Source: an uncultured Bacillota bacterium (GTDB lineage Bacteria; Bacillota_I; Bacilli_A; RFN20; CAG-631). Taken from it: a DNA stretch of 59,967 nucleotides. The DNA is taken from positions 1 to 59,967 of the forward strand of contig CABUID010000013.1 in assembly GCA_902491575.1 (NCBI GenBank), given 5' to 3'. Under the pieces are notes generated by a model. It was given only the letters and a program-made list of their open reading frames with translations, ran no database searches and had not been told where the DNA came from. A program made the translations under genes and the position numbers. Below, piece by piece: positions 15,628-23,799 of this stretch; the stretch's first letter is position 1; each line of letters starts with the position of its first letter.

Positions 15628-17460
15628 ATGGAATATCAAAAAATTTTAAATATTGCTGTTATTGCACATGTTGATGCTGGAAAATCAACATTAGTAGATG
15701 CTTTTTTGCGCCAAAGTCATGTTTTTCGCGATAATGAAGAAGTCGTTGATTGTGTAATGGATAGCAACGAACTAGAACGTGAAAGAGGAATTACCATTTA
15801 TTCTAAAAATTGTTCTATAATGTATAAAGATATTAAAATTAATATTGTAGATACTCCAGGTCACGCAGATTTTTCTTCTGAAATAGAAAGAATCATTCGA
15901 ACAGTGGATAATGTTATTTTATTAGTGGATGCTTCAGAAGGTCCTATGCCACAAACAAGATTTGTTTTATCAAAAGCATTAGAAATTGGATTAAGACCGA
16001 TTTTACTAATTAATAAAATCGATAAAAGAGATGCTCGCCCTCAAGAGGTTATTGATGAAGTATTTGAATTGTTTTGCAATTTGAATGCGAATGATGAACA
16101 ATTGGATTTTCCGGTATTATATGGTATAGCCAAAAAAGGGATTATAAAAGAAAGTTTGGAGGATCCTAGCGAAACCATTGAACCTTTATTTAAAACTATT
16201 TTGAAACAAAATAAGGTATATGATGTTTCGAAAAATGAACTACCATTACAAATTCAAGTTTCAACATTAGCTTATGATGATTACATTGGAAGACTTGGAA
16301 TTGGTCGTATCTTTCAGGGAAGATTAAAAGCAAATCAAGAAGTAAGTTATTGTCGTGCTGATGGTAAAATTGTCCATGCAAAAATTGGAAAGATTTTTCA
16401 ATATGTTGGAATAAAAAGAGTAGAAGTTTCTGAAATTGGTGCTGGTGATATTGCAGTAATTTCAGGAATCTCAACCATATCTATTGGTGAAACGATTTGT
16501 GACAAAGAAAATCCACATCCTTTGGAAATGATTCAGATAGAAGAACCAACTTTATCGATGGATTTTTGTGTAAATACATCCCCTTTTGCCGGAAGAAGTG
16601 GAAAGTTTTTGACAACTTTGCAAATCAAAGCACGATTATTAAAAGAATTAGAAGTAAATGTTGGAATGAAGGTTGAAGATAATCCTACAACAGAAAGTTT
16701 TAAAGTCTCTGGTCGTGGGGAACTTCATTTATCCATATTGATTGAAAAAATGAGAAGAGAAGGTTATGAATTTGCGGTAAGTCGTCCTAAAGTAATTATG
16801 CATGAAGAAAATGGTCAATTACTTGAGCCAATGCAAAGAGTAACCGTCAATGTTGTAGACCATTATTCTGGAAGAGTTATTCAAGCTTTTAATATTCGTA
16901 AAGGTATTATGGAAGATATGGATTCAACGAATGGTTATACAAAATTAGTTTATGTTCTTCCTGCTCGTTCTTTAATTGGTTATCGACAAGAATTTACAAA
17001 TGAAACCCACGGAGAAGGAACTTTATTGACACAATTTATTGGCTATGCACCTTATGTAGGAGAACTTCCTCGACGTAGTAATGGAGTTATGGTATCCGTA
17101 GCAACTGGAACAACAATGGCCTATTCCTTGCAGTTTTTAGAAGATAGAGGTGTTTTACTGGTTCCCCCATCTGTCGAAGTATATGAAGGACAAATCATTG
17201 GAATTCATAATATGTCTAATGATTTATCTGTCAATCCTATAAAAAATAAAAATTTGACTTCTGTTCGAAGTGCGAATACAGATGTTGCAGTGAGTGTTTC
17301 TGCTCCAAAAATAATGACATTAGAAGAAGCATTAGAATTTATTGAAGATGACGAACTCGTTGAAGTTACACCAGATGCAATTCGTTTAAGAAAGAAAAAT
17401 TTAACAAAATTAGATAGAAGATTGGCTTATCGTGAAGAACAACTTCAAGGAAAATCATAA
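15628..17460 (+). CDS. typA: Ribosome-associated translational GTPase TypA/BipA
   Basis: A 610-residue EF-G-like GTPase that binds the ribosome and helps large-subunit assembly and growth under stress or cold. G-domain motifs: AHVDAGKST (P-loop, near residue 14), RGITI (switch I), DTPGHADF and NKIDK. Domains II, III, V and the TypA-specific C-terminal domain (RSLIGYRQEF, THGEGTL, RSNGVMVS) follow. Two in-frame ATGs exist; ATG 15628 is chosen because AAAGGGG (15613-15619) is 8 nt away, while ATG 15622 is only 2 nt away. The P-loop has Ala-Gly-Lys-Ser where most TypA proteins have His-Gly-Lys-Thr. Confidence 0.96.
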   Translation: MEYQKILNIAVIAHVDAGKSTLVDAFLRQSHVFRDNEEVVDCVMDSNELERERGITIYSKNCSIMYKDIKINIVDTPGHADFSSEIERIIRTVDNVILLVDASEGPMPQTRFVLSKALEIGLRPILLINKIDKRDARPQEVIDEVFELFCNLNANDEQLDFPVLYGIAKKGIIKESLEDPSETIEPLFKTILKQNKVYDVSKNELPLQIQVSTLAYDDYIGRLGIGRIFQGRLKANQEVSYCRADGKIVHAKIGKIFQYVGIKRVEVSEIGAGDIAVISGISTISIGETICDKENPHPLEMIQIEEPTLSMDFCVNTSPFAGRSGKFLTTLQIKARLLKELEVNVGMKVEDNPTTESFKVSGRGELHLSILIEKMRREGYEFAVSRPKVIMHEENGQLLEPMQRVTVNVVDHYSGRVIQAFNIRKGIMEDMDSTNGYTKLVYVLPARSLIGYRQEFTNETHGEGTLLTQFIGYAPYVGELPRRSNGVMVSVATGTTMAYSLQFLEDRGVLLVPPSVEVYEGQIIGIHNMSNDLSVNPIKNKNLTSVRSANTDVAVSVSAPKIMTLEEALEFIEDDELVEVTPDAIRLRKKNLTKLDRRLAYREEQLQGKS

Positions 17461-17498
17461 ATTTTTTTGTTTAGGAAATAATAAAAATGAGGTAATTT

Positions 17499-18383
17499 AT
17501 GATTAAAAAAGCATGGAATAATTATTTAAAAGGATTGCAATATTTTTTTACACCTCTTGGAACTTTGTTTTTAGGATTTGTTTTAGGTGTTTCTATTTTT
17601 CTTCCTGGAGTGAATCATTCATTAAAAGAATTAACAGCACAGATTAATCACTTGTCGGATGAAATTATTTTAGACTGGAATTCTTTAAAAAATAGTTTGT
17701 TAGATGCTTTTATTGCTTTAGATTATAGTCATCCGATTGAAATACTCAATACGATCACAAATAAACAATGGTTTAATGAAACTTTAAACCATTGTCTTTC
17801 CTCTTTAATAACGGATTATTCAAGTTATAGTATAGATATTAAAATTTATGTAAATGATGCTTTACGCCAGATGATGAAATACTTTATAATTCTAATTTTA
17901 TGTGTATCTTTAGGGTTGTTTTCAGGTTATTTTTTATGTCGCGTATTGCTTAGAAGTAAAATTGCCAAAAGAGCTTTATGGAAATTCTTTATGATTTTTT
18001 TGATTGATTCGATTTTATCTATAACCATCATTTCTCTTTGCTTGTATTTTATTAAATTATGGATTCCTAATGTGCTTTTGGCCACTTTTATCTCCACCTT
18101 GTTATATAGTTATCTTTCTTTATTTGAAGCTTATATTGTGCACGCTTGGAAGAAAACGAATATTTTAAAAATTTTAAATTTTAAAAATGCTTTTCAATTA
18201 TTGCTTTCTAATTTAATCATTTATTTCTTTACCACTTGTATCATAGGTATAATCGTTTTAATTACAAATTTTTTATTTGGACTAGTGATAGGCATCGCTT
18301 TGATGGAAATAGGGTTTATTATCATAAGTTTGAATGCTGAATCTTATGTAAAAGAGTTTGTTTTACAAGAAAAGATGATATAA
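17499..18383 (+). CDS. Uncharacterised polytopic membrane protein
   Basis: A 294-residue protein with about six hydrophobic segments (near 18-38, 127-148, 162-184, 190-214, 235-257 and 259-279). A hydrophilic stretch of about 85 residues lies between the first two and probably faces outside. No domain is recognised; the layout is loosely like ABC permease-type or envelope-stress membrane proteins. It begins 38 nt after typA with a GAGGT ribosome binding site and is probably read from the typA promoter. Transcription likely stops at the hairpin near 18480 just before the S10 promoter. Confidence 0.7.
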   Translation: MIKKAWNNYLKGLQYFFTPLGTLFLGFVLGVSIFLPGVNHSLKELTAQINHLSDEIILDWNSLKNSLLDAFIALDYSHPIEILNTITNKQWFNETLNHCLSSLITDYSSYSIDIKIYVNDALRQMMKYFIILILCVSLGLFSGYFLCRVLLRSKIAKRALWKFFMIFLIDSILSITIISLCLYFIKLWIPNVLLATFISTLLYSYLSLFEAYIVHAWKKTNILKILNFKNAFQLLLSNLIIYFFTTCIIGIIVLITNFLFGLVIGIALMEIGFIIISLNAESYVKEFVLQEKMI

Positions 18384-18477
18384 AACTTTATAATTTTTTG
18401 GCAAAATAGATGATTATCATTGCTTAAAAGTATTAAAAAGTATTAATAAGATAAAATAACGCGCACACGCGCATAAA

Positions 18478-18508
18478 AAAATGCAAAAAAGTATTGCTTT
18501 TTTTTTTG
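18478..18508 (+). terminator. Possible terminator between the typA unit and the S10 operon
   Basis: A-rich DNA and GCAA (left) pair with TTGC and a run of ten T (right) around an AAAAGTA loop, with one T-T mismatch. The core stem is short. The right arm also supplies the -35 hexamer of the S10 promoter. Confidence 0.45.
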
Positions 18509-18522
18509 GCTTTTGGTATCAT
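18494..18522 (+). promoter_or_regulatory. Promoter of the S10-spc-alpha operon
   Basis: -35 TTGCTT (18494-18499), a 17-nt spacer and an extended -10 TGGTATCAT (18514-18522). Transcription would start near 18529, exactly where a structured leader begins. Confidence 0.6.
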
Positions 18523-18528
18523 ATAAAA

Positions 18529-18642
18529 GGCAGTTTGGCGATGATGTGCGAAGTTGCCGGAACACCGAAGTTCGTTGTCATTGATGGTGTTGCCGAGGTT
18601 CTCGCACGGAGCAAGTCTAAGCCAAGAATTAGGCGAAAGGAG
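18529..18642 (+). promoter_or_regulatory. Structured mRNA leader of the S10 operon
   Basis: Three nested helices can be read directly: TTTGGC/GCCAAG (18534-18539 with 18621-18626, one wobble), GTGCGA/TCGCAC (18546-18551 with 18602-18607) and AACACC/GGTGTT (18561-18566 with 18586-18591). A large internal loop lies between the second and third. The segment is far richer in GC than its surroundings. In other bacteria the S10 leader is the site of autogenous control by L4; that role is inferred here. The 3' side of the internal loop contains TTGCCGAGG, which also occurs in the rplJ leader. Confidence 0.7.
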
Positions 18643-18652
18643 AAATAAAATA

Positions 18653-18964
18653 ATGGCAAAAACAAAAAAAATTAGAATTAGATTAAAGGCTTTTGATCAT
18701 AAGACACTTGATGCTAGTGTTGCAAAGATTATTGAAGCTGCAAAGAGTACTGGAGCAAATGTTGTTGGACCAGTACCACTACCAACTGAAAAACAAGTTT
18801 ACACACTTCTTCGTGCTGTACATAAGTACAAAGATTCACGTGAACAATTCGAAATCAGAACTCATAAGAGACTTCTTGATATCGTAAATCCAACAGCAAA
18901 AACAATGGATGTATTAACAAACTTAGCATTGCCTAGCGGCGTTGATATTGAAATTAAATTATAG
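18653..18964 (+). CDS. rpsJ: Ribosomal protein S10
   Basis: A 103-residue small-subunit protein, also the NusE partner of NusB in antitermination. The sequence MAKTKKIRIRLKAFDHKTLD and GPVPLPTEK is characteristic. An in-frame GTG at 18554 would add 33 residues, but these derive from the leader RNA; ATG 18653 has AAAGGAG at 18636-18642. It is first gene of a superoperon reaching rplQ, preceded by a strongly structured leader. Confidence 0.98.
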   Translation: MAKTKKIRIRLKAFDHKTLDASVAKIIEAAKSTGANVVGPVPLPTEKQVYTLLRAVHKYKDSREQFEIRTHKRLLDIVNPTAKTMDVLTNLALPSGVDIEIKL

Positions 18965-18984
18965 TTGTAAGGAGGCCAAACGAA

Positions 18985-19668
18985 ATGAAAGCTATTTTAG
19001 GTAGAAAAGTAGGAATGACTCAAGTCTTTGCAACTGATGGAACAATTCTTCCCGTAACAGTCGTTGAAGTATTACCTAACGTTGTTATGCAAAAAAAGAC
19101 CATGGAAAAAGATGGTTATGAAGCTGTTCAACTTGGTTATGAAGATAAAAGAGAAAAAAGTGCTAACAAAGCAGAAAAAGGACATGCTGCTAAAGCAAAT
19201 TCAACTCCTAAGAAATTCTTAAAAGAAGTTAAGGGAGATGAAATGGTTAAATATAATGTTGGCGATGTTGTAAAAGTAGACATTTTCCAAGCAGGAGAAC
19301 TTGTAGATGTTACTGCTAAAACCAAAGGTCATGGTTTTACTGGTGCAATTAAAAGATGGAACAATACAATTGGCCCTCGTTCTCATGGTTCAGGATACCA
19401 TAGAGGAGTTGGTTCATTAGCTACTTCTGGTAGATATAACAACACTGTCCATGGTGGTATGCATATGCCAGGTCATTATGGTTATGAACAAGTTACGACA
19501 TTAAATCTTACCGTTGTAGCTGTTGATGTTGAAAAAAATGCTATTTTAATTAAGGGATCTGTTCCTGGAGCAAATAGAAGTTTAGTAACCATTCGTTCTG
19601 CAGTAAAATTTACTAAGAACGTTCCTGCAGCAAAGACACTTGTAGATTATAGTGCAAAGGCTGAATAA
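18985..19668 (+). CDS. rplC: Ribosomal protein L3
   Basis: A 227-residue large-subunit assembly protein that reaches toward the peptidyl transferase centre. MKAILGRKVGMTQVF at the N terminus and the loop GHGFTGAIKRWN...GPRSHGSGYHR are hallmarks. It is slightly longer than the usual 205-215, mainly at the C terminus and in an Ala/Lys-rich stretch near 55-75. Aggagg-type RBS; 20-nt gap from rpsJ. Confidence 0.98.
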   Translation: MKAILGRKVGMTQVFATDGTILPVTVVEVLPNVVMQKKTMEKDGYEAVQLGYEDKREKSANKAEKGHAAKANSTPKKFLKEVKGDEMVKYNVGDVVKVDIFQAGELVDVTAKTKGHGFTGAIKRWNNTIGPRSHGSGYHRGVGSLATSGRYNNTVHGGMHMPGHYGYEQVTTLNLTVVAVDVEKNAILIKGSVPGANRSLVTIRSAVKFTKNVPAAKTLVDYSAKAE

Positions 19669-19682
19669 GGGAGGGCAAAATA

Positions 19683-20306
19683 ATGAATTATAATGTAGTC
19701 AATAAATTAGGCGAAGTAGTTAAAGAAATTGAATTAAACGATGCAGTTTTTAATGTCGAATATAATCAACAATGTGTTTTCGATGCTATTATGGTTGCAA
19801 GAAGTAATTCAAGACAAGCTACTGCAAAAACAAAAAAGAGAGATGAAGTTAGAGGTGGCGGCAAAAAGCCATTTAGACAAAAAGGTACTGGAAGAGCTCG
19901 ACAAGGTAGTTCAAGAGAACCTCAAATGGTCGGCGGTGGAGTTGTATTTGGCCCTACTGGTATTCAAAATTTTAAAATCAAACAAAATAGAAAAGCTGCT
20001 CGTTTAGCATTGAAATCTGTTTTGAGTGAAAAAGTAAATGACAAAGGTTTAGTAGTAGTGGATGAATTTAATTTTCAAGAACCTAAGACTAAAGAATTTG
20101 TCAAAGTATTAGATGCTGTAAAAGCAGGTGAAAAAATCTTATTCGTTGTTACTGAAGAAGATGAAGCAACTATCTTATCTGCAAGAAATCTTCCTTATGT
20201 TAAAATTGTTTATCCACAAGGTGTTAACGTATACGATATTGTTAATGTAGATACATTATTAGTTAGCGAAGCCGCTTTAAAAACGATTGAGGAGGTATTT
20301 GCATAA
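19683..20306 (+). CDS. rplD: Ribosomal protein L4
   Basis: A 207-residue large-subunit protein whose extended loop (RGGGKKPFRQKGTGRARQGSSREP, about 57-80) lines the exit tunnel. In many bacteria L4 also represses the S10 operon by binding the leader, so this is the likely effector of the leader at 18529. GGGAGG RBS, 14-nt gap from rplC; its stop overlaps the rplW start by one base. Confidence 0.98.
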   Translation: MNYNVVNKLGEVVKEIELNDAVFNVEYNQQCVFDAIMVARSNSRQATAKTKKRDEVRGGGKKPFRQKGTGRARQGSSREPQMVGGGVVFGPTGIQNFKIKQNRKAARLALKSVLSEKVNDKGLVVVDEFNFQEPKTKEFVKVLDAVKAGEKILFVVTEEDEATILSARNLPYVKIVYPQGVNVYDIVNVDTLLVSEAALKTIEEVFA

Positions 20307-20665
20307 TGGCTAGAAAGAAAAAAGAAGTCACAACTCCAGCAGTTGAAAAGACAAAGAAAATTGTAGATCGTTATTTTGATGTCATCGTTAAACCAGTTTT
20401 AACTGAAAAGACAATGAATTTAACTCAAAAACAAAATAAAATTACAGTTAGAGTAAATGCAAAATCTTCTAAAGAAGAAATTAAAGATGCATTTGAAGCT
20501 ATCTTTGGAGTCAAAGTAGCTGCAGTAAATGTAATCAACGTAAGACCAAAAGCAAAAAGACTTGGTCGTTATGAAGGACAAGTTAGTGGTTATAAGAAAG
20601 CTATTATTAAATTAGCTGAAGGCCAAAGCTTAGATTTATATTCTGAAGCATCTGAAACAAAATAG
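20306..20665 (+). CDS. rplW: Ribosomal protein L23
   Basis: A 119-residue large-subunit protein at the tunnel exit, the docking point for trigger factor and SRP. The core YFDVIVKPVLTEKTM... NVINVRPKAKRLGRYEGQVSGYKKA is typical. A Lys-rich N-terminal extension of about 20 residues (MARKKKEVTTPAVEKTKK) precedes it. TAATG overlap with rplD implies coupled translation. Confidence 0.97.
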   Translation: MARKKKEVTTPAVEKTKKIVDRYFDVIVKPVLTEKTMNLTQKQNKITVRVNAKSSKEEIKDAFEAIFGVKVAAVNVINVRPKAKRLGRYEGQVSGYKKAIIKLAEGQSLDLYSEASETK

Positions 20666-20705
20666 AAAAGATGCATTCACATTGATATAGGAGGAAAGAA
20701 TTATT

Positions 20706-21539
20706 ATGGGTATTAAAACTTATAGACCCGTTACACCAAGTTTGCGTGCAACAACATCATTAACTAATGATGAAATTACAAAGAGTTCTCCTGAGAAAAG
20801 TTTATTAAGTTCAGCTAAGAAACATGGTGGACGTAATAACCAAGGACAAATTACATGTCGTCATAAAGGCGGAGGACATAAACAAAAATACAGAATGATT
20901 GATTTCGTTAGAGGAAAAGATAATATTCCAGCTAAAGTTGCTGCCATCGAGTATGATCCAAATCGTACTGCTAATATTGCATTACTTTATTATGTAGATG
21001 GAACGAAGACCTATATTATTTCACCTAAAGGTTTGAAAGTAGGCGATACCATTGTCTCTGGCGAAAAAACAGATATTAAAGTTGGAAATGCTTTATGTAT
21101 TAAAAATATTCCTGATGGAGAATTAGTTCATAATATTGAATTGCATCCTGGAAGAGGCGGACAATTAGTTCGATCAGCAGGTTCAAGTGCTCAAATTCTT
21201 GGTAAAGAAGGAAGATATGTTACTGTAAGATTAGCTTCTGGCGAAGTTCGTAAAATCTTAGGAAATTGTAAAGCTACAGTAGGAACTGTTGGCAATGAAG
21301 ACCATAGTTTGGTTAACTTAGGAAAAGCTGGAAGAAATAGATGGTTAGGCGTACGTCCTACTGTCCGTGGTTCAGTTATGAACCCTAATGATCACCCTCA
21401 TGGTGGTGGTGAAGGTAAATGTCCAGTGGGCCGACCTTCTCCAATGACTCCTTGGGGCAAAAAAGCTCAAGGTGTTAAAACTCGTAAGACTAAGAAAGCT
21501 TCTAGTAAATTAATTGTTAGAAGAAGAAATGATAAATAG
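20706..21539 (+). CDS. rplB: Ribosomal protein L2
   Basis: A 277-residue large-subunit protein needed for peptidyl transfer and subunit association. GGRNNQGQITCRHKGGGHKQ near residue 42 and the functionally central NPNDHPHGGGEGK near 223 are present. Length is normal. GGAGG RBS; a 40-nt gap from rplW is the longest in this part of the operon and shows no clear structure. Confidence 0.98.
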   Translation: MGIKTYRPVTPSLRATTSLTNDEITKSSPEKSLLSSAKKHGGRNNQGQITCRHKGGGHKQKYRMIDFVRGKDNIPAKVAAIEYDPNRTANIALLYYVDGTKTYIISPKGLKVGDTIVSGEKTDIKVGNALCIKNIPDGELVHNIELHPGRGGQLVRSAGSSAQILGKEGRYVTVRLASGEVRKILGNCKATVGTVGNEDHSLVNLGKAGRNRWLGVRPTVRGSVMNPNDHPHGGGEGKCPVGRPSPMTPWGKKAQGVKTRKTKKASSKLIVRRRNDK

Positions 21540-21552
21540 GAGGAAATAGTAC

Positions 21553-21849
21553 ATGGCACGTAGTATAAAAAAAGGACCATTTTGCGATGAACATTTAATG
21601 AAAAAAGTTGAAGCATTAAATGCATCTGGCAAAAAAGAAGTTATTAAGACTTGGTCAAGAAGATCAACCATCTTCCCATCATTTGTAGAACATACATTTG
21701 CAGTATATAACGGTCGTGAACATCTACCTGTTTACGTTACTGAAGAAATGGTTGGACATAAACTTGGTGAGTTTGCTCCAACAAGAACTTTCCATGGTCA
21801 TATTGGAAATAATGCAGAAGATAGAGCAGCCGCTCTAGCTAAGAAGTAG
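21553..21849 (+). CDS. rpsS: Ribosomal protein S19
   Basis: A 98-residue small-subunit head protein that contacts S13 and the A-site region. MARSIKKGPFCDEHL and KTWSRRSTIFPSFV are family signatures. AGGAGG overlaps the rplB stop region; gap 13 nt. Slightly longer at the C terminus than the common 92. Confidence 0.98.
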   Translation: MARSIKKGPFCDEHLMKKVEALNASGKKEVIKTWSRRSTIFPSFVEHTFAVYNGREHLPVYVTEEMVGHKLGEFAPTRTFHGHIGNNAEDRAAALAKK

Positions 21850-21864
21850 TAGGGGGACATATTC

Positions 21865-22200
21865 ATGGAAGCAAAAGCAAAATTAATGGGCGTAAGAATG
21901 AGTCCTCAAAAAGCTAAATTAGTTGTTGATTTAGTTCGTGGAAAATCGGTTAATGAAGCACTTGATATTCTTGCATTTACAGATAAATTTGCAGCACCAA
22001 TTGTTGCTAAATTAATTAAATCAGCCGCTGCAAATGCTGTTAATAATCGTAAGATGGATGAAGCTTCTTTATATATCAAAGAAATCTGGGTAGGTCCTGG
22101 AAGAACTTTGAAAAGATTCATGCCAAAAGCAAAGGGAAGTGCGTCAAGAATTTTAAAGAGAACTAGCCATATTAATGTTGTGGTTAGCGATGAAAGATAA
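21865..22200 (+). CDS. rplV: Ribosomal protein L22
   Basis: A 111-residue large-subunit protein whose beta hairpin lines the exit tunnel beside L4, a macrolide-resistance site. RMSPQKAKLVVDLVRGKSV and GRTLKRFMPKAKGSASRILKRTSH are diagnostic. Length is normal. The RBS is AGGGGGA. Confidence 0.98.
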   Translation: MEAKAKLMGVRMSPQKAKLVVDLVRGKSVNEALDILAFTDKFAAPIVAKLIKSAAANAVNNRKMDEASLYIKEIWVGPGRTLKRFMPKAKGSASRILKRTSHINVVVSDER

Positions 22201-22217
22201 GGGAGGAGCAAGCAAAT

Positions 22218-22880
22218 ATGGGTCAAAAAGTTAGTCCAGTTAGCATGCGTCTTGGAATTAATAAAGATTTTCAAGCTAATTGGTATGCAAAGAAAGACTT
22301 TGCTAAATATTTAAATGAAGACATAAGAATTAGAAAATACTTGGAAGCTCAACTTAAAGAAGCTGCTCTTTCAAAGGTTGAAATTCTTAGAGGAAAAAAT
22401 GAAGTAAAATTAAATTTATATGTTGCAAGAGCTGGTGTTGTTCTTGGTCAAGAAGGCGCTAACTTAGAAATTATAAAAAAAGGTTTAAAGAAAATCTGTG
22501 AAAAAGGCGAAGATATCAAGTTAAATGTTATCACTGTTGAAAATCCAGATTTAGATGCAACGATTGTTGCTTTATCCATTGCGGATGCTTTGGAAAAACG
22601 TCAATCATTCCGTACAGCTCAAAAGAAAGCTATCATGAGAGTTATGAAAGCTGGAGCAAAAGGAATTAAAACATGTGTTTCTGGACGTCTTGGTGGTACA
22701 GATATCGCTCGTTCTGAAGGATATTCTGAAGGTGTTGTTCCACTACATACAATTCGTAGTGATATCGATTTTGCTACAGCAGAAGCAGCTACTACTTATG
22801 GACGTTTAGGCGTAAAAGTATGGATTTGTCGTGGTGAAATTATTCCTACAAAACAAAAATCTGATACGAAAGGAGAATAA
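22218..22880 (+). CDS. rpsC: Ribosomal protein S3
   Basis: A 220-residue small-subunit protein at the mRNA entry channel. It begins MGQKVSPVSMRLGINKDF, contains a KH domain (VARAGVVLGQEGANLEIIKKGL) and the C-terminal domain SGRLGGTDIARSE...HTIRSDIDF. GGGAGG RBS, 17 nt after rplV. Length is normal. Confidence 0.98.
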   Translation: MGQKVSPVSMRLGINKDFQANWYAKKDFAKYLNEDIRIRKYLEAQLKEAALSKVEILRGKNEVKLNLYVARAGVVLGQEGANLEIIKKGLKKICEKGEDIKLNVITVENPDLDATIVALSIADALEKRQSFRTAQKKAIMRVMKAGAKGIKTCVSGRLGGTDIARSEGYSEGVVPLHTIRSDIDFATAEAATTYGRLGVKVWICRGEIIPTKQKSDTKGE

Positions 22881-22885
22881 GCCTT

Positions 22886-23308
22886 ATGATGATGCCAAAA
22901 AGAACAAAATATAGAAGACCTCACATTATTAAATATGAAGGTCATTCTAAAGGTGGCACTGAAGTAAATTTCGGTGAATTTGGACTTCAAGCCACTGAAG
23001 GTGGTTGGATTTCTGATAAACAAATTGAAGCAGCCCGTATTTGTATGTCAAGATATACAAGACGTGGTGGCCAAGTATGGATTAGAATCTTCCCACAACT
23101 ATGCAAAACCAAAAGAGCAATCGGTCTTCGTATGGGATCAGGTAAAGGTGCTCCAGATAGTTGGGTAGCAGTTGTTAAAGAAGGAAGAGTTATGTTTGAA
23201 ATCGGTGGAATTAGCGAAGCTGATGCACGAAAAGCTTTACATTTAGCTTCTTATAAACTTCCAGTTGGTTGCAAAATTGTAGAAAAAAAGAAAGCAGGTG
23301 CTGAATAA
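22886..23308 (+). CDS. rplP: Ribosomal protein L16
   Basis: A 140-residue large-subunit protein near the A site. PKRTKYRRPH and MGSGKGAPDSWVAVVKEGR are family markers. Three ATG codons in a row open the gene; the first, at 22886, best matches the usual MLMP start. Its RBS (AAAGGAG) is inside the rpsC end. Confidence 0.97.
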   Translation: MMMPKRTKYRRPHIIKYEGHSKGGTEVNFGEFGLQATEGGWISDKQIEAARICMSRYTRRGGQVWIRIFPQLCKTKRAIGLRMGSGKGAPDSWVAVVKEGRVMFEIGGISEADARKALHLASYKLPVGCKIVEKKKAGAE

Positions 23309-23508
23309 TGACAATTGAGGAAATTAGAGATATTCAAACTCCTGATCTTGTAAAAAAGGTTAGCGAATTAAAGCAAGAATTATTTGCACTTCGTTTCCAA
23401 CAAGGTTCTGGTCAAATGAAACAATCAGATACAGGTAAAATGAGAGATGTCAAAAAGACAATTGCTCGTATTCTAACTGTAATAAAAGAAAGAGAACAAG
23501 TTAAATAA
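23308..23508 (+). CDS. rpmC: Ribosomal protein L29
   Basis: A 66-residue helical-hairpin protein beside the tunnel exit, next to L23. ELKQELFALRFQQGSGQ and DVKKTIARILTVIKERE are typical. A TAATG overlap with rplP gives translational coupling. Confidence 0.97.
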   Translation: MTIEEIRDIQTPDLVKKVSELKQELFALRFQQGSGQMKQSDTGKMRDVKKTIARILTVIKEREQVK

Positions 23509-23520
23509 GGAGGTAGCAAA

Positions 23521-23784
23521 ATGGAAAGAAATACTAGAAAAGTTTTAAATGGTGTTGTTGTATCGAATACAAATGATAAAACCATTACAGTTGCAGTTTC
23601 AACCTCAAAAAAGCATCCTCTTTATAATAAGGATTTCACTGTAACAAAAAAATATAGAGCTCATGATGAAAATAATGAAGCTCAAGTTGGAGATTCTGTC
23701 ATGATTATGGAAACTCGTCCATTATCGGCAACAAAACGTTTTCGCTTAGTAAAAATTACTAAGAAAGCTGTAAGCAATAATTAA
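23521..23784 (+). CDS. rpsQ: Ribosomal protein S17
   Basis: An 87-residue OB-fold small-subunit assembly protein. RNTRKVLNGVVVSNTNDKTI and HPLYNKDFTVTKKYRAHDE are recognisable. AAGGAGG RBS, 12 nt after rpmC. Confidence 0.97.
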   Translation: MERNTRKVLNGVVVSNTNDKTITVAVSTSKKHPLYNKDFTVTKKYRAHDENNEAQVGDSVMIMETRPLSATKRFRLVKITKKAVSNN

Positions 23785-23799
23785 TCGGAGGTATCAGTT

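Noticed and set aside
18554..18652. N-terminally extended S10
   Set aside because: The additional frame comes from the structured leader; ATG 18653 has a proper RBS and gives the standard S10 N terminus.
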